A stretch of 64,000 nt of DNA, from assembly GCF_028331445.1 (NCBI RefSeq), contig NZ_JAQMHX010000001.1, positions 496,001 through 560,000 of the forward strand, read 5' to 3'. The translations under genes and the position numbers were made by a program. Under the pieces are notes generated by a model. That model was not told the DNA's origin. It was given only the letters and a program-made list of their open reading frames with translations, and searched no databases. Positions 37,256 through 46,086 of this stretch are shown piece after piece (position 1 is the first letter of the stretch; each line of letters starts with the position of its first letter). The DNA comes from Candidatus Phyllobacterium onerii (lineage in GTDB: Bacteria; Pseudomonadota; Alphaproteobacteria; Rhizobiales; Rhizobiaceae).

Positions 37256-38917
37256 TCATCTGTCACTCACCTGCCAGCGCGGATTGATCCACGGCTCCTG
37301 ATTGGAGCGAGGCAGGGGATCGCGGTCAAGAATATGATCGGAAGCCTTTTCACCGGCCATGATCGAAGGGCCGTTGAGGTTGCCATTGGTAACGCGCGGG
37401 AAGATCGAACTATCGGCAACGCGCAGTCCTTCGACGCCGATCACCCGGCACTGCGGATCGACAACCGCCATCGGATCGTTTGCCGAACCCATTTTGCAGG
37501 TGCCGCAGGGGTGGAAAGCGCTCTCCGCATGTTCGCGCAGGAAATCGTCGATCTCATCATCCGACTGCACATGCGCACCCGGTGAAATCTCCTTGCCGCG
37601 ATAGGGATCGAGTGCCGCTTGTCCGAAAATCTCGCGCGTCAACCGTACGGCGTGGCGGAAGTCCTCCCAGTCGTCGGGATGCGACATGTAGTTGAAAAGG
37701 ATCTTGGGTTTCTCGAATGGATCAGATGAGCGAAGCGTCACACTCCCGCGCGACTTCGACCGCATCGGACCGACATGCGCCTGGAAGCCATGACCCTTTA
37801 CCGCGGCCCGGCCATCATAGCGGATAGCCGCTGGCAGGAAATGATACTGGATGTCCGGATAGTCCACGCCGGGTTTCGAACGGACGAAAGCCGCGGATTC
37901 GAAATGGTTGGTTGCACCATGCCCGGTCTTGAAGAACAGCCATTCGGCGCCGATCATCGCCTTCGAGAAGAGCCCGAGCTTGGAATTCAGAGTAATCGGT
38001 TTCAGGCTTTCCTGCTGGATATAGACCTCCATATGGTCCTGCAGGTTCTGGCCGACACCGGCGCGGTCGGCAACGACGTCGATTCCATGCTCTTTCAGAT
38101 GAGCGGCGGGGCCTATGCCGGAGAGCATCAGCAGCTTGGGTGAGTTGATGGACGAGGCGGCGACAACCACTTCGCGCCGGGCGCGTATCACCTCTGTCCT
38201 GCCGCGCCGGGTGATTTCGACACCGACCGCCCGTTGATTCTCAATGATCACACGCCGGGCGAAACCATTGACCAGATTCACGTTTTTGCGTTTTAACGCA
38301 GGCCGAAGATAGGCATTGGCCGCGGACCAGCGGCGGCCATTGTGGATGGTTTGCTCCATGGCGCCGAAGCCTTCCTGCTTCGAGCCATTGTAGTCTTCGG
38401 TAATTTCGAAACCCGCCTGTTGGCCGGCATCGACAAAGGCGTGGAACAATGGATTGTCCCGGCGCCCGCGTTGTATATGCATGGGGCCATCCGTGCCGCG
38501 CCATCCCGGCTCGCCGCCGTGCGAGTGTTCCATGCGTTTGAAGTAGGGCAGTACGTCTGCATAGGACCAGCCGCTCGCGCCGCTTTCCGCCCAATGGTCG
38601 AAATCATGTGCATGGCCGCGTACATAAACCATGCCGTTGATCGAGGAGGAGCCGCCGATGACCTTGCCACGCGGCGTGACCAAGCGGCGCCCGCCAAGGT
38701 GCGGCTCGGGTTCGGACATAAAGCCCCAATCATAGGTGCTCATGTTCATCGGAAAGGACAGTGCCGCCGGCATCTGGATGAATGGGCCGATATCCGTACC
38801 GCCGAATTCGATGACAATCACCGAGTATTTGCCGTCCTCCGACAGGCGGTAAGCCATCGCGGAACCCGCAGAACCAGAACCGATGATGACGAAATCCGCT
38901 TCCATAATGCTTGTCAT
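37256..38917 (-). CDS. betA: Choline dehydrogenase (GMC oxidoreductase)
   Basis: A 553-residue GMC-family flavoprotein. The FAD-binding motif [20 protein letters not shown] is at residues 8-27, the family signature [21 protein letters not shown] lies near 72-92 in part, and the C-terminal active-site region has HPCGTCKMG with histidine near residue 465 and N510 in TNGNLNGPS. It oxidises choline to betaine aldehyde at the membrane. It starts 2 bases after the betC stop, so the two are coupled; the ATG at 38917 is the only one with correct spacing. Order betC-betA-betB differs from the betICBA order reported for Sinorhizobium meliloti. Confidence 0.93.
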   Translation of the reverse strand: MTSIMEADFVIIGSGSAGSAMAYRLSEDGKYSVIVIEFGGTDIGPFIQMPAALSFPMNMSTYDWGFMSEPEPHLGGRRLVTPRGKVIGGSSSINGMVYVRGHAHDFDHWAESGASGWSYADVLPYFKRMEHSHGGEPGWRGTDGPMHIQRGRRDNPLFHAFVDAGQQAGFEITEDYNGSKQEGFGAMEQTIHNGRRWSAANAYLRPALKRKNVNLVNGFARRVIIENQRAVGVEITRRGRTEVIRARREVVVAASSINSPKLLMLSGIGPAAHLKEHGIDVVADRAGVGQNLQDHMEVYIQQESLKPITLNSKLGLFSKAMIGAEWLFFKTGHGATNHFESAAFVRSKPGVDYPDIQYHFLPAAIRYDGRAAVKGHGFQAHVGPMRSKSRGSVTLRSSDPFEKPKILFNYMSHPDDWEDFRHAVRLTREIFGQAALDPYRGKEISPGAHVQSDDEIDDFLREHAESAFHPCGTCKMGSANDPMAVVDPQCRVIGVEGLRVADSSIFPRVTNGNLNGPSIMAGEKASDHILDRDPLPRSNQEPWINPRWQVSDR

Positions 38918-38919
38918 GC

Positions 38920-40440
38920 TCACTCGCCGCGCGGGTAGCGGGCGTTCTCTTCCAGAACGTTCAGGTCCATATGATTGCGCATGTAACGCTCGGAGGCCTT
39001 CTGCAGGGGCTGATAGTCCCACGGATAGTATGAGCCATTGCGCAGCGCTTCATAGACCACCCAGCGCCGCGCCTGGCTTTCGCGCACCGCGGCATCAAAC
39101 TGCGCCATATCCCAGCGGCCCCGGGCCTTCGTCGTAAAATCTGCGACCAGCTTGGCATGCGCCGGATCGGTTGCGAGATTGGTCAGTTCGTCCGGATCCG
39201 ATTCAAGATCAAAGAGTTGCGGCGGGTCGATCTCGCAATGCACGAACTTGTAGGCGCCTTCGCGGATGCAGACGAGCGGCGCGTTCGAGCCTTCCGCCGC
39301 ATATTCCATCAGGACGGGACCAATGCGCGCCTTGCCTTGCATGACAGGTGTCAAATCTTCACCGTCGGTCCATGGCAGGATTTCGGCGATATCGATTCCT
39401 GCAAGCGCGCCGAGCGTCGGATTGATGTCAAGTGTCGAGACGGGGTCCGAGATCAATTGGGGAGCGATACCTTTGCCCGCGATCATCAGCGGAACGCGCG
39501 CCGAGCCTTCGAAAAAGTTCATCTTGAACCAAAGTCCGCGCTCGCCCAGCATGTCGCCGTGATCTGACGTGAATACGATGATCGTGTCGTCCAGCATCCG
39601 TGTGGTCTGCAGGACCTCGAGAATTTCGCCGATCTTGTCGTCGATATAGGAGATATTGGCGAGATAGCCCTGACGTGCCCGCCTGATCTGGTCGGGCGTT
39701 ATGTCGAAGCAATCGTGCTCGCATGCCTCGAGTAGCCGCTTTGAATGCGGATCCTGTTCTTCAAACAGAATGGCACCGACCTTCGGATCGAGCGCGGGCG
39801 ACCCCTCATAAAGGTCCCAATATTTGCGCCGCGCCACATAAGGATCGTGCGGATGCGTGAAGGAAACTGTCAGGCACCATGGCCGGCGCGATGCATCATC
39901 CGATTCACGCGATAGCTGGAACAGCTTTTGCCGCGCGTGGAACGCTACCTCGTCGTCATATTCCATCTGGTTGGTGATCTCGGCAATGCCCGCGCCTGTG
40001 ACCGAGCCAAGATTGTGATACCACCAGTCGATGCGTTCTCCCGGCTTGCGATAATCTGGTGTCCAGCCGAAATCCGCGGGGTAAATGTCTGTTGTCAGGC
40101 GCTCTTCAAGGCCATGCAGTTGATCCGGACCGACGAAATGCATCTTGCCGGAGAGGCCGGTATAGTAACCAGCGCGGCGCAGATGATGCGCATAGGTCGG
40201 GATATCCGAGACAAACTCTGCCGCATTGTCATAGACACGGGTGCGCGATGGTAGCTGACCCGACATCAGAGAAGCACGGGCAGGGGCACAGAGCGGCGAG
40301 GCAGTGTAGGTATTCGCAAAGCGGGCCGAACGCTTGGCCAATGTCTTCAGGTGTGGTGCATGGATGAATTCTGCCGGGCCGTCTGGAAAAAGTGTTCCAT
40401 TCAGCTGATCAACCATTAAAATAAGTATGTTCGGTCTCAT
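38920..40440 (-). CDS. betC: Choline sulfatase
   Basis: A 506-residue type I sulfatase. The formylglycine cysteine is C51 in [11 protein letters not shown], and metal ligands appear in ILMVDQLNG at the N terminus and [16 protein letters not shown] near 290. It hydrolyses choline-O-sulfate to choline and sulfate, so it supplies both osmoprotectant precursor and sulfur. The C-terminal region with [26 protein letters not shown] in pieces matches BetC rather than general sulfatases. The ATG at 40440 has GGAG 5 bases upstream; an in-frame start at 40485 does not. No betI repressor gene lies upstream. Confidence 0.93.
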   Translation of the reverse strand: MRPNILILMVDQLNGTLFPDGPAEFIHAPHLKTLAKRSARFANTYTASPLCAPARASLMSGQLPSRTRVYDNAAEFVSDIPTYAHHLRRAGYYTGLSGKMHFVGPDQLHGLEERLTTDIYPADFGWTPDYRKPGERIDWWYHNLGSVTGAGIAEITNQMEYDDEVAFHARQKLFQLSRESDDASRRPWCLTVSFTHPHDPYVARRKYWDLYEGSPALDPKVGAILFEEQDPHSKRLLEACEHDCFDITPDQIRRARQGYLANISYIDDKIGEILEVLQTTRMLDDTIIVFTSDHGDMLGERGLWFKMNFFEGSARVPLMIAGKGIAPQLISDPVSTLDINPTLGALAGIDIAEILPWTDGEDLTPVMQGKARIGPVLMEYAAEGSNAPLVCIREGAYKFVHCEIDPPQLFDLESDPDELTNLATDPAHAKLVADFTTKARGRWDMAQFDAAVRESQARRWVVYEALRNGSYYPWDYQPLQKASERYMRNHMDLNVLEENARYPRGE

Positions 40441-40635
40441 ACAGGCTCCGGCAGGGGCAAAATTCGTCTCTATGGCATTTTCCATATGGCAATGATGGTC
40501 GCTGTTTCAGTTACGCCATTGCGCACCGCATGACGACCGATATTTCTGGCCTAAACGATCAACGCTCGTATGTTTGCCTTGAATCGCGCAGGTTTCATGG
40601 TTAGCTCAAGGGAAAGAGTTTTTGGAGGAATGGAA

Positions 40636-41802
40636 ATGACTGCCTGTATCGTTGGATGGTCGCATCTGCCATTTGGAAAGCTGGAGGGCGAAACTGTCGA
40701 AAGCCTGATCGTCAAAGCTGCGCTAGGGGCACTCGATCACGCCGGCATTGGTCCTGAAGACGTAGACGAGATCGTGCTTGGTCATTTCAACGCTGGTTTC
40801 TCTCCCCAGGATTTCACCGCCAGCCTGGTTCTGCAGGCGAGCGATGCCTTTCGTTTCAAGCCAGCGACGCGTGTTGAAAACGCTTGTGCAACCGGCTCGG
40901 CAGCCGTGCATCAGGGCATCAAGACCATTCGTGCGGGCAACGCCAAGGTCGTACTTGTCGTGGGTGTCGAGAAGATGACATCGACGCCCGGTCCGGAAAT
41001 CGGCAAGAATTTGCTCAAAGCGTCCTATCTGCCGGAAGAGGGCGAGATTCCCGCCGGTTTCGCTGGAGTCTTCGGCCAGATCGCGGCCGCATATTTCCAG
41101 AAATACGGTGATCAATCCGACGCCTTGGCGATGATCGCTGCCAAGAACCACAAGAACGGCGTCAACAATCCCTACGCGCAGATGCGCAAGGATCTTGGCT
41201 ATGAGTTCTGCCGGCAGGAGAGCGAGAAGAACCCATTCGTTGCGGGTCCGTTGAAGCGTACCGATTGTTCTCTCGTCTCCGACGGTGCAGCAGCGCTGGT
41301 GCTGACCGACACGCAGACTGCCTTGAAGATGAAGCGTGCTGTGGCATTTCGTGCGGCTGCCCACGTTCAGGATTTTCTGCCGATCTCCAAGCGCGATATC
41401 CTGCTGTTCGAGGGTTGTTCGGAAGGCTGGAAACGCGCGCTGGAGCAAGCTGGCGTGACCATCGATGACCTCTCCTTCGTCGAGACCCATGATTGCTTCA
41501 CCATCGCCGAACTGATCGAGTATGAGGCAATGGGACTGGCGAAGCCGGGCGAGGGCGCCAAGATAGCACTCGAAGGCCAGACAGCCATGGACGGCCGCCT
41601 GCCGGTCAATCCTTCCGGTGGCCTCAAAGCCAAGGGGCATCCGATCGGGGCCAGCGGTGTGTCCATGCATGTCTTGTCATCCATGCAGCTGACTGGGGAA
41701 GCCGGCGGCATACAGGTGCCGGGCGCCAAGCTTGCGGGCATCTTCAATATGGGCGGCGCAGCGGTCGCCAATTATGTTTCGGTGCTGGAGCGGATAAAAT
41801 AA
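40636..41802 (+). CDS. Thiolase / acetyl-CoA acetyltransferase family protein
   Basis: A 388-residue thiolase-fold enzyme. It shows the acyl-accepting cysteine in VENACATGSAAVHQ near residue 86, HDCFTIAELIEYE near 285, and the catalytic histidine in GLKAKGHPIGASG near 335. The pattern is nearer to the SCP2-thiolase-like and acetyl-CoA acetyltransferase group than to classical FadA. GGAGGA lies at best spacing to the ATG at 40636, though an ATG at 40630 is two codons earlier. It is divergent from betC. Substrate unknown; a role in catabolism of a short acyl-CoA is plausible. Confidence 0.82.
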   Translation: MTACIVGWSHLPFGKLEGETVESLIVKAALGALDHAGIGPEDVDEIVLGHFNAGFSPQDFTASLVLQASDAFRFKPATRVENACATGSAAVHQGIKTIRAGNAKVVLVVGVEKMTSTPGPEIGKNLLKASYLPEEGEIPAGFAGVFGQIAAAYFQKYGDQSDALAMIAAKNHKNGVNNPYAQMRKDLGYEFCRQESEKNPFVAGPLKRTDCSLVSDGAAALVLTDTQTALKMKRAVAFRAAAHVQDFLPISKRDILLFEGCSEGWKRALEQAGVTIDDLSFVETHDCFTIAELIEYEAMGLAKPGEGAKIALEGQTAMDGRLPVNPSGGLKAKGHPIGASGVSMHVLSSMQLTGEAGGIQVPGAKLAGIFNMGGAAVANYVSVLERIK

Positions 41803-41828
41803 GGCTGGTAGCATCACAAGCAAAGCTG

Positions 41829-41852
41829 TGATAGGTTACATGTAACCTATCA
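41829..41852. promoter_or_regulatory. mazEF operator: perfect 24-bp palindrome
   Basis: TGATAGGTTACATGTAACCTATCA (shown here as half-site TGATAGGTTACA and its complement) is fully symmetrical and ends 10 bases before the antitoxin ATG. A palindrome of this length at this place is a strong candidate for autoregulation by the antitoxin-toxin complex. Confidence 0.75.
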
Positions 41853-41862
41853 GGAGCATGAT

Positions 41863-42105
41863 ATGCGTTCGTCCGCCCAACCGAAAAAGACCTCTCAGCA
41901 GAAGGTCAAGGAGCATCGTGAGCGCTTGCGCGCACAGGGCTTGCGTCCAGTCCAGTTTTGGCTGCCGGATGTAAATTCGAAGGAATTTAAGGAAGAAGCT
42001 CACAGGCAGTCGCTGGCGATTGCCAACAGTCCGACTGAGGCAGACGATCAGGCATTTATTGATTCAATTTCTGACTTTGATGACAATGATGATGAAACGC
42101 GGTGA
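41863..42105 (+). CDS. MazE-like antitoxin (DUF3018 type)
   Basis: An 80-residue basic-to-acidic protein. SQQKVKEHRERLRAQGLRPVQFWLPD is a ribbon-helix-helix-like DNA-binding start, and the acidic end (DSISDFDDNDDETR) would bind the toxin. AGGAGC precedes the ATG. The stop overlaps the toxin start by about 14-17 bases. Confidence 0.85.
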   Translation: MRSSAQPKKTSQQKVKEHRERLRAQGLRPVQFWLPDVNSKEFKEEAHRQSLAIANSPTEADDQAFIDSISDFDDNDDETR

Positions 42106-42451
42106 CGTTTGGACGGTCGCCGGGGGCAAAGACTATGCAGGAAAACCTCGACCTGTGGTCATTGTTCACAATGATAGTTTTGACGAGACGAACTCGATCG
42201 TTATATGCACGTTGACGAGCATCGACCTTCAGGTACCGTTTGCCCGACCAATGATAGATCCAAATCCTGATAATGGCTTGCGCCATCAATCCTGGGTCAT
42301 GGTGGATAAAATTTCATCCGTGCCGAAATCCAAAATCGGGATGTGTATCGGACGATTGAGTGACGACGATCTTGTTCGTCTGAATCTAGCAATGCTGGTG
42401 TTTCTTGGCTTAGCGTCGTCACCACGCACACATATGGAACCGTCGACATGA
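42089..42451 (+). CDS. mazF: MazF-type endoribonuclease toxin
   Basis: About 120 residues of the PemK/MazF fold: MKRGDVWTVAGG at the start, YAGKPRPVVIVHND near 15, the SIVICTLTS strand and DKISSVPKSKIG near 75. MazF cuts mRNA at short sequence motifs. The start is one of several adjacent ATGs (42086, 42089, 42092), all inside the end of the antitoxin gene. Its TGA overlaps the ATG of the asparaginase gene. Confidence 0.88.
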   Translation: MMKRGDVWTVAGGKDYAGKPRPVVIVHNDSFDETNSIVICTLTSIDLQVPFARPMIDPNPDNGLRHQSWVMVDKISSVPKSKIGMCIGRLSDDDLVRLNLAMLVFLGLASSPRTHMEPST

Positions 42452-43467
42452 GCAATCCGATACTGGTTGAAGTTTTTCGCGGCGAAACGGTGGAGAGCCG
42501 TCATCGTGGCGCGGTGATCGTGACCGATGGCGGCGGCAAGATCGTCTTCTCGCTAGGCGACATCGAGCGACCGACCTTTCCGCGCTCGGCGATCAAGGCA
42601 ATTCAGGCACTGCCGCTGGTCGAGAGCGGCGCGGCGGATGCCTATGGCTTCGGTAACGAGGAACTCGCCATGGCCTGTGCCTCGCATTCGGGCGAGCCAC
42701 AACATGTGGCGAAGGCCGCAGATATGCTGGGCCGCGCCGGGCTCGATGTTTCGGCGCTAGAGTGCGGCTCGCATTGGCCGGCGCAGCAGCCGGTGCTGAT
42801 TGCGCTGGCCAAAAGTGGCCAGGAGCCGACGCCGCTGCATAATAATTGTTCCGGCAAACACGCAGGGTTCCTGTGCACATGCCGGCATCTTGGCATCGAA
42901 ACGCACGGCTATTCTGCCTTGGGCTCGCCCGAACAGGATATGGTGCGCGATGCGATGGAAAGCGTCACCGGCGCACCGCACACGCTGGATCGCTGCGGGA
43001 CAGATGGTTGTTCAATTCCGACCTATGCCATTCCGTTGAAAAACCTGGCGCACGGCTTCGCCCGTATGGCGACGGGAACGGGGTTCGAGCCGGTCCGTGC
43101 CGCTGCGGCGCGGCGCCTTGTCGATGCGGCGATGGCAGCACCATATTATGTCGCGGGCACCAATCGCGCCTGCACGGTTTTAATGGAGATGGCTCCAAAC
43201 CGCATATTCGTAAAGGGCGGTGCTGAAGGCGTTTACGCCGGTGCATTACCCGGACTTGGGCTGGGTATCGCTATCAAGTGCGATGACGGGAGCGCGCGGG
43301 CATCCGAGGCAATCATCGCCACGGTCCTCGCCCGGATCTATCGCAACGAGGACGAACTGGAATCGAAGCTCGACCGGTTTGCCGATCGCGAAATGCGCAA
43401 CTGGAACGGCATTACTTATGGTGTCATCAGCCCGACAGAAGCGCTGACAGACGCCGATATCAATTGA
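42448..43467 (+). CDS. L-asparaginase, Rhizobium etli AnsA type (asparaginase II)
   Basis: A 339-residue enzyme of the class typified by Rhizobium etli asparaginase, not the bacterial type I/II fold of E. coli. Typical blocks are PTFPRSAIKAIQALPL near residue 45 (serine-lysine pair of the active site), CGSHWPAQQPV near 108, NNCSGKHAGFLCTCRHLG near 130 and DRCGTDGCSIPTYAIPL near 180. It splits asparagine to aspartate and ammonia. ATG overlaps the mazF stop (ATGA), so it would be translated from the toxin-antitoxin transcript unless it has its own promoter inside mazF. Confidence 0.87.
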   Translation: MSNPILVEVFRGETVESRHRGAVIVTDGGGKIVFSLGDIERPTFPRSAIKAIQALPLVESGAADAYGFGNEELAMACASHSGEPQHVAKAADMLGRAGLDVSALECGSHWPAQQPVLIALAKSGQEPTPLHNNCSGKHAGFLCTCRHLGIETHGYSALGSPEQDMVRDAMESVTGAPHTLDRCGTDGCSIPTYAIPLKNLAHGFARMATGTGFEPVRAAAARRLVDAAMAAPYYVAGTNRACTVLMEMAPNRIFVKGGAEGVYAGALPGLGLGIAIKCDDGSARASEAIIATVLARIYRNEDELESKLDRFADREMRNWNGITYGVISPTEALTDADIN

Positions 43468-44803
43468 CGATATTCCGCTCGACAGTAAGGTTTGGATAGA
43501 TTTCGGCGCTCTTCTGGCTCAAATCCTTGACCGAGACATCACTCCAGCTATGACCGACGATGCCGCCATTCCGGGAGCCCTGGATGATGTTATCGCTAAT
43601 GATGGCCGAGCCGACACCTTCGACCACGCTGACATAGATGCCTTCGCCTGACGTGCGGACGATGTTCCCGGTCGCAATTACATTGCGCATATAGGCGCCC
43701 CAGCCGAGCTGTATGCCATAGAGCGGGGCGTTTTCAACCACATTGCCGGTAACCGAGATGTCGGCTTCGACGCTGATACCGATGCCGAACGTGCCGGGAT
43801 AAGGGCCCTTGGTCGAGAGGTTGCGGACTACGTTGCCGCTGCAGGTTCCGAGCCGCCCGCCGCTGTCGAAATTGACCATCGATATGCCGTTTGCAGCACC
43901 ATCGACGAGATTGTTGGCGATGACCGCGCCTTCGAAAGCGAACTCAGAATAAATCGCGGTTTCGCCGCTCGCACTGCAATTGTTCCCGGTGATCTGCAGA
44001 TTGCTGGCACTATTGCCGCGGATCGCGGTAAAGGCGCTGTCGTTGATGACATTGTTGGAAACGATGACATTGTTCGCGCGAAAGATATTGATGGCGTTGC
44101 CGTTCTGACCGGTGCCGCCTGCATCCGCCCTGGTCTTGCTAATGCGGTTGCCTGTAATGATCGTGCCGTCTCGGCCTTGCTCGTAACGCTGGACGAGAAT
44201 GCCGCCATTACCGCAATCGTGGATCTCATTGCCGGCGATCTCCAATCCGGTGGAGTCCGCGGCAAATATGGCCGCATCGCTGGCGCCGGAGATACGCGTG
44301 CCCTCAATACGCCCACCGCATTTGAAGAGGTCCACGGCATTTTTGCGCGCACCGACAATCTGGCAATCATCCAACACGAGATGAGCAACGTTGCTGGCTT
44401 CGAGGAGGCCTCGAACGCCATCACCTAGAGGCCTGCCGTCACCGTCGATTACTAGACCGTTGAGTTGAATATGGTCGGAACCACTAGCCCTTATCAGACC
44501 AGATTTGCCTCCAAACAGAAGACGTGACTTGCCAGAAACACCGAGCAGATTGACATAGGCGGGAAACTGGACACCCGAGACAATATAGGCTCCAGATGGC
44601 AGGAATATCTGCTGACCGGACGAACTAGCTTTGGTCAGCAACGCATTCAGCTTGATCGTCTGGTCGTCGGGCCCCCCCGGGTTCAACCCGAATTCCACGG
44701 CGTTGATTATTCCTGATGCGGTCTGTGCTTGCGGGGTCCGCGGCAGAATGCCGACGCCGGCAAGCGAGGCCAGACCAGTCAGGACGAAGCGTCGGTTGAT
44801 CAT
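43460..44803 (-). CDS. Twin-arginine secreted right-handed beta-helix repeat protein
   Basis: A 447-residue protein. It begins MINRRFVLTGLASLAGVG, a Tat signal cleaved near PQAQT. The rest is a parallel beta-helix with many short repeats of the form G-N-x-I/V-x-x-x (for example ITGNRISK, VSNNVIND, ITGNNCS, ATGNIVR). This fits the family of Tat-exported repeat proteins of unknown role found in rhizobia and brucellae (TIGR03808-like). The fold is shared with pectate lyases and other polysaccharide-binding proteins. It converges with the asparaginase gene, overlapping by 8 bases. Function unknown. Confidence 0.8.
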   Translation of the reverse strand: MINRRFVLTGLASLAGVGILPRTPQAQTASGIINAVEFGLNPGGPDDQTIKLNALLTKASSSGQQIFLPSGAYIVSGVQFPAYVNLLGVSGKSRLLFGGKSGLIRASGSDHIQLNGLVIDGDGRPLGDGVRGLLEASNVAHLVLDDCQIVGARKNAVDLFKCGGRIEGTRISGASDAAIFAADSTGLEIAGNEIHDCGNGGILVQRYEQGRDGTIITGNRISKTRADAGGTGQNGNAINIFRANNVIVSNNVINDSAFTAIRGNSASNLQITGNNCSASGETAIYSEFAFEGAVIANNLVDGAANGISMVNFDSGGRLGTCSGNVVRNLSTKGPYPGTFGIGISVEADISVTGNVVENAPLYGIQLGWGAYMRNVIATGNIVRTSGEGIYVSVVEGVGSAIISDNIIQGSRNGGIVGHSWSDVSVKDLSQKSAEIYPNLTVERNIVN

Positions 44804-44884
44804 ATTGTTATCCGCGGAAGAGAATGAGACGAGCGCTGGAGGATTGCACTTGCTGTGAGGCCTAGCAAGGCCTACCTTCGTTTG

Positions 44885-45358
44885 ATGAGCAGGGCCTTCA
44901 CAAAGGAAGACGATAGCAACTCCTCGATCGATGTCGGCGAGCGACCGATAAGCCCGCACCGAAATCTGGTGACGGATAAGGGCCTCGCTCACATAGATAC
45001 CGAACTTGCAGCGGCGCATGAGGCGCTGGCCAAAGGCAACGCCGAGGCTGACCGCGATCTGATTGCGCGAGCCTCACGCGATCTGCGTTACTGGAACGCA
45101 CGCAGGGAATCAGCCGAAGTCTCACGCCCCGATCCGCATAGCGACGTAGTCCGGTTCGGCATGACAGTCACAATCGCCGACGAAGACGACAAGACACAAA
45201 CCTGGGCAATTGTCGGAGAGGACGAAGCGGACGCCAGCCATGGCAAGATCTCGCATGTGTCACCCATGGCGAAGGCGATGTTTGGCAAATCCGTTGGCGA
45301 CAGTTTCGTGCTGAATGATCGCGAGTGGGAGATAACAGCGATCGATACTGCACCGTGA
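44885..45358 (+). CDS. GreA/GreB-family elongation factor-like protein
   Basis: A 157-residue protein with a helical N-terminal part rich in charged residues and a C-terminal GreA/GreB-type beta domain (FGMTVTIADEDDKTQTWAIVGEDEAD, then ISHVSPMAKAMFGKSVGDSF in pieces). The opening MSRAFTKEDD is typical of a short Gre-like group in alphaproteobacteria, often annotated as nucleoside diphosphate kinase regulator. It may bind RNA polymerase through the secondary channel. The ATG at 44885 is preferred to 44855. It is divergent from the beta-helix gene with about 80 bases between. Confidence 0.82.
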   Translation: MSRAFTKEDDSNSSIDVGERPISPHRNLVTDKGLAHIDTELAAAHEALAKGNAEADRDLIARASRDLRYWNARRESAEVSRPDPHSDVVRFGMTVTIADEDDKTQTWAIVGEDEADASHGKISHVSPMAKAMFGKSVGDSFVLNDREWEITAIDTAP

Positions 45359-45412
45359 AGTTGAATCCTGCTTTGAGCAGTGGGCCTCAAGAGATTCAAT
45401 TTAAAGCGTTTT

Positions 45413-45796
45413 TCATACCGGCTCGATGTGATCGCGGAAGAAGGCTGCCGCGCCAGTTTCGTCAATTTCGCCAGCGGCGACGTTCATCACAAACGTGTAA
45501 AGTGTACCGGGATCGGCAGTCGGCACATAGCCGTTGATCACGAGGAAGGCGAGGGCTGCGGCGAGCGCCGTACGCTTGTTTCCATCGACAAAGGCATGGT
45601 TTCTGGCCAAGCCAAACATGTAAGCTCCGGCTAGCTCTGCTATGTCTGGATCGCCATAATTAGATTTGTTTTCGGCGCGAGCCAAAGCCGATTCGAGGGC
45701 ATTTTCGTCTCTCAAACCGTGAGCCCCGCCATGACGATGCAACTGCTCCGCATGCATTGCTTCCACCGACAAGCGGGAAAGGAATTCCCAACTCAT
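45413..45796 (-). CDS. doc: Doc-type Fic-fold toxin (death on curing)
   Basis: A 127-residue Fic/Doc protein with the active motif HAFVDGNKRTALAAALAFL near residue 66. The Fic core HxFxDGNKR is intact, as in Doc kinases that phosphorylate EF-Tu. LRDENALESALARAENK near 30 is also typical. Its ATG overlaps the antitoxin stop. Confidence 0.92.
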   Translation of the reverse strand: MSWEFLSRLSVEAMHAEQLHRHGGAHGLRDENALESALARAENKSNYGDPDIAELAGAYMFGLARNHAFVDGNKRTALAAALAFLVINGYVPTADPGTLYTFVMNVAAGEIDETGAAAFFRDHIEPV

Positions 45797-46014
45797 TCAG
45801 CAAGCTTTTGAAAAACGGTCTTGTACTTGTCCATCATTTTGCGCGCAGCTTCCATCTGACGTTCGAACGAATCGTCAGTAGGCTTCAAAATTATGCCGTC
45901 GGCAGTTTGAATGACTTCCAGCTGATCTCCGGCCTTCAGATGGTTCCTCTCAAGCACATCCTTCGGCAGGATAACCCCTTCCGAATTTCCGATTTTCCTC
46001 ACGGTTACGTTCAT
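45793..46014 (-). CDS. AbrB/MazE-type antitoxin paired with Doc
   Basis: A 73-residue protein with an AbrB-type DNA-binding N terminus (VTVRKIGNSEGVILPKDVLER) and a helical C terminus (FERQMEAARKMMDKY) that likely inserts into the Doc active site. It represses its own promoter, probably through the direct repeats just upstream. This pairs an AbrB-type antitoxin with Doc rather than a YefM/Phd one, a known but less common combination. Confidence 0.88.
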   Translation of the reverse strand: MNVTVRKIGNSEGVILPKDVLERNHLKAGDQLEVIQTADGIILKPTDDSFERQMEAARKMMDKYKTVFQKLAE

Positions 46015-46031
46015 GGCCTTAACTCCGATGT

Positions 46032-46054
46032 TATAACGCGAGGTATAACGTGAG
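46032..46054. promoter_or_regulatory. Direct-repeat operator of the doc module
   Basis: TATAACGCGAG and TATAACGTGAG stand in direct repeat separated by one base, 18 bases before the antitoxin ATG. A single mismatch in 11 bases makes them probable binding sites for the AbrB-type antitoxin. Confidence 0.6.
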
Positions 46055-46086
46055 TGTACGACACATACAAGCTGGAAATTGTGGCC

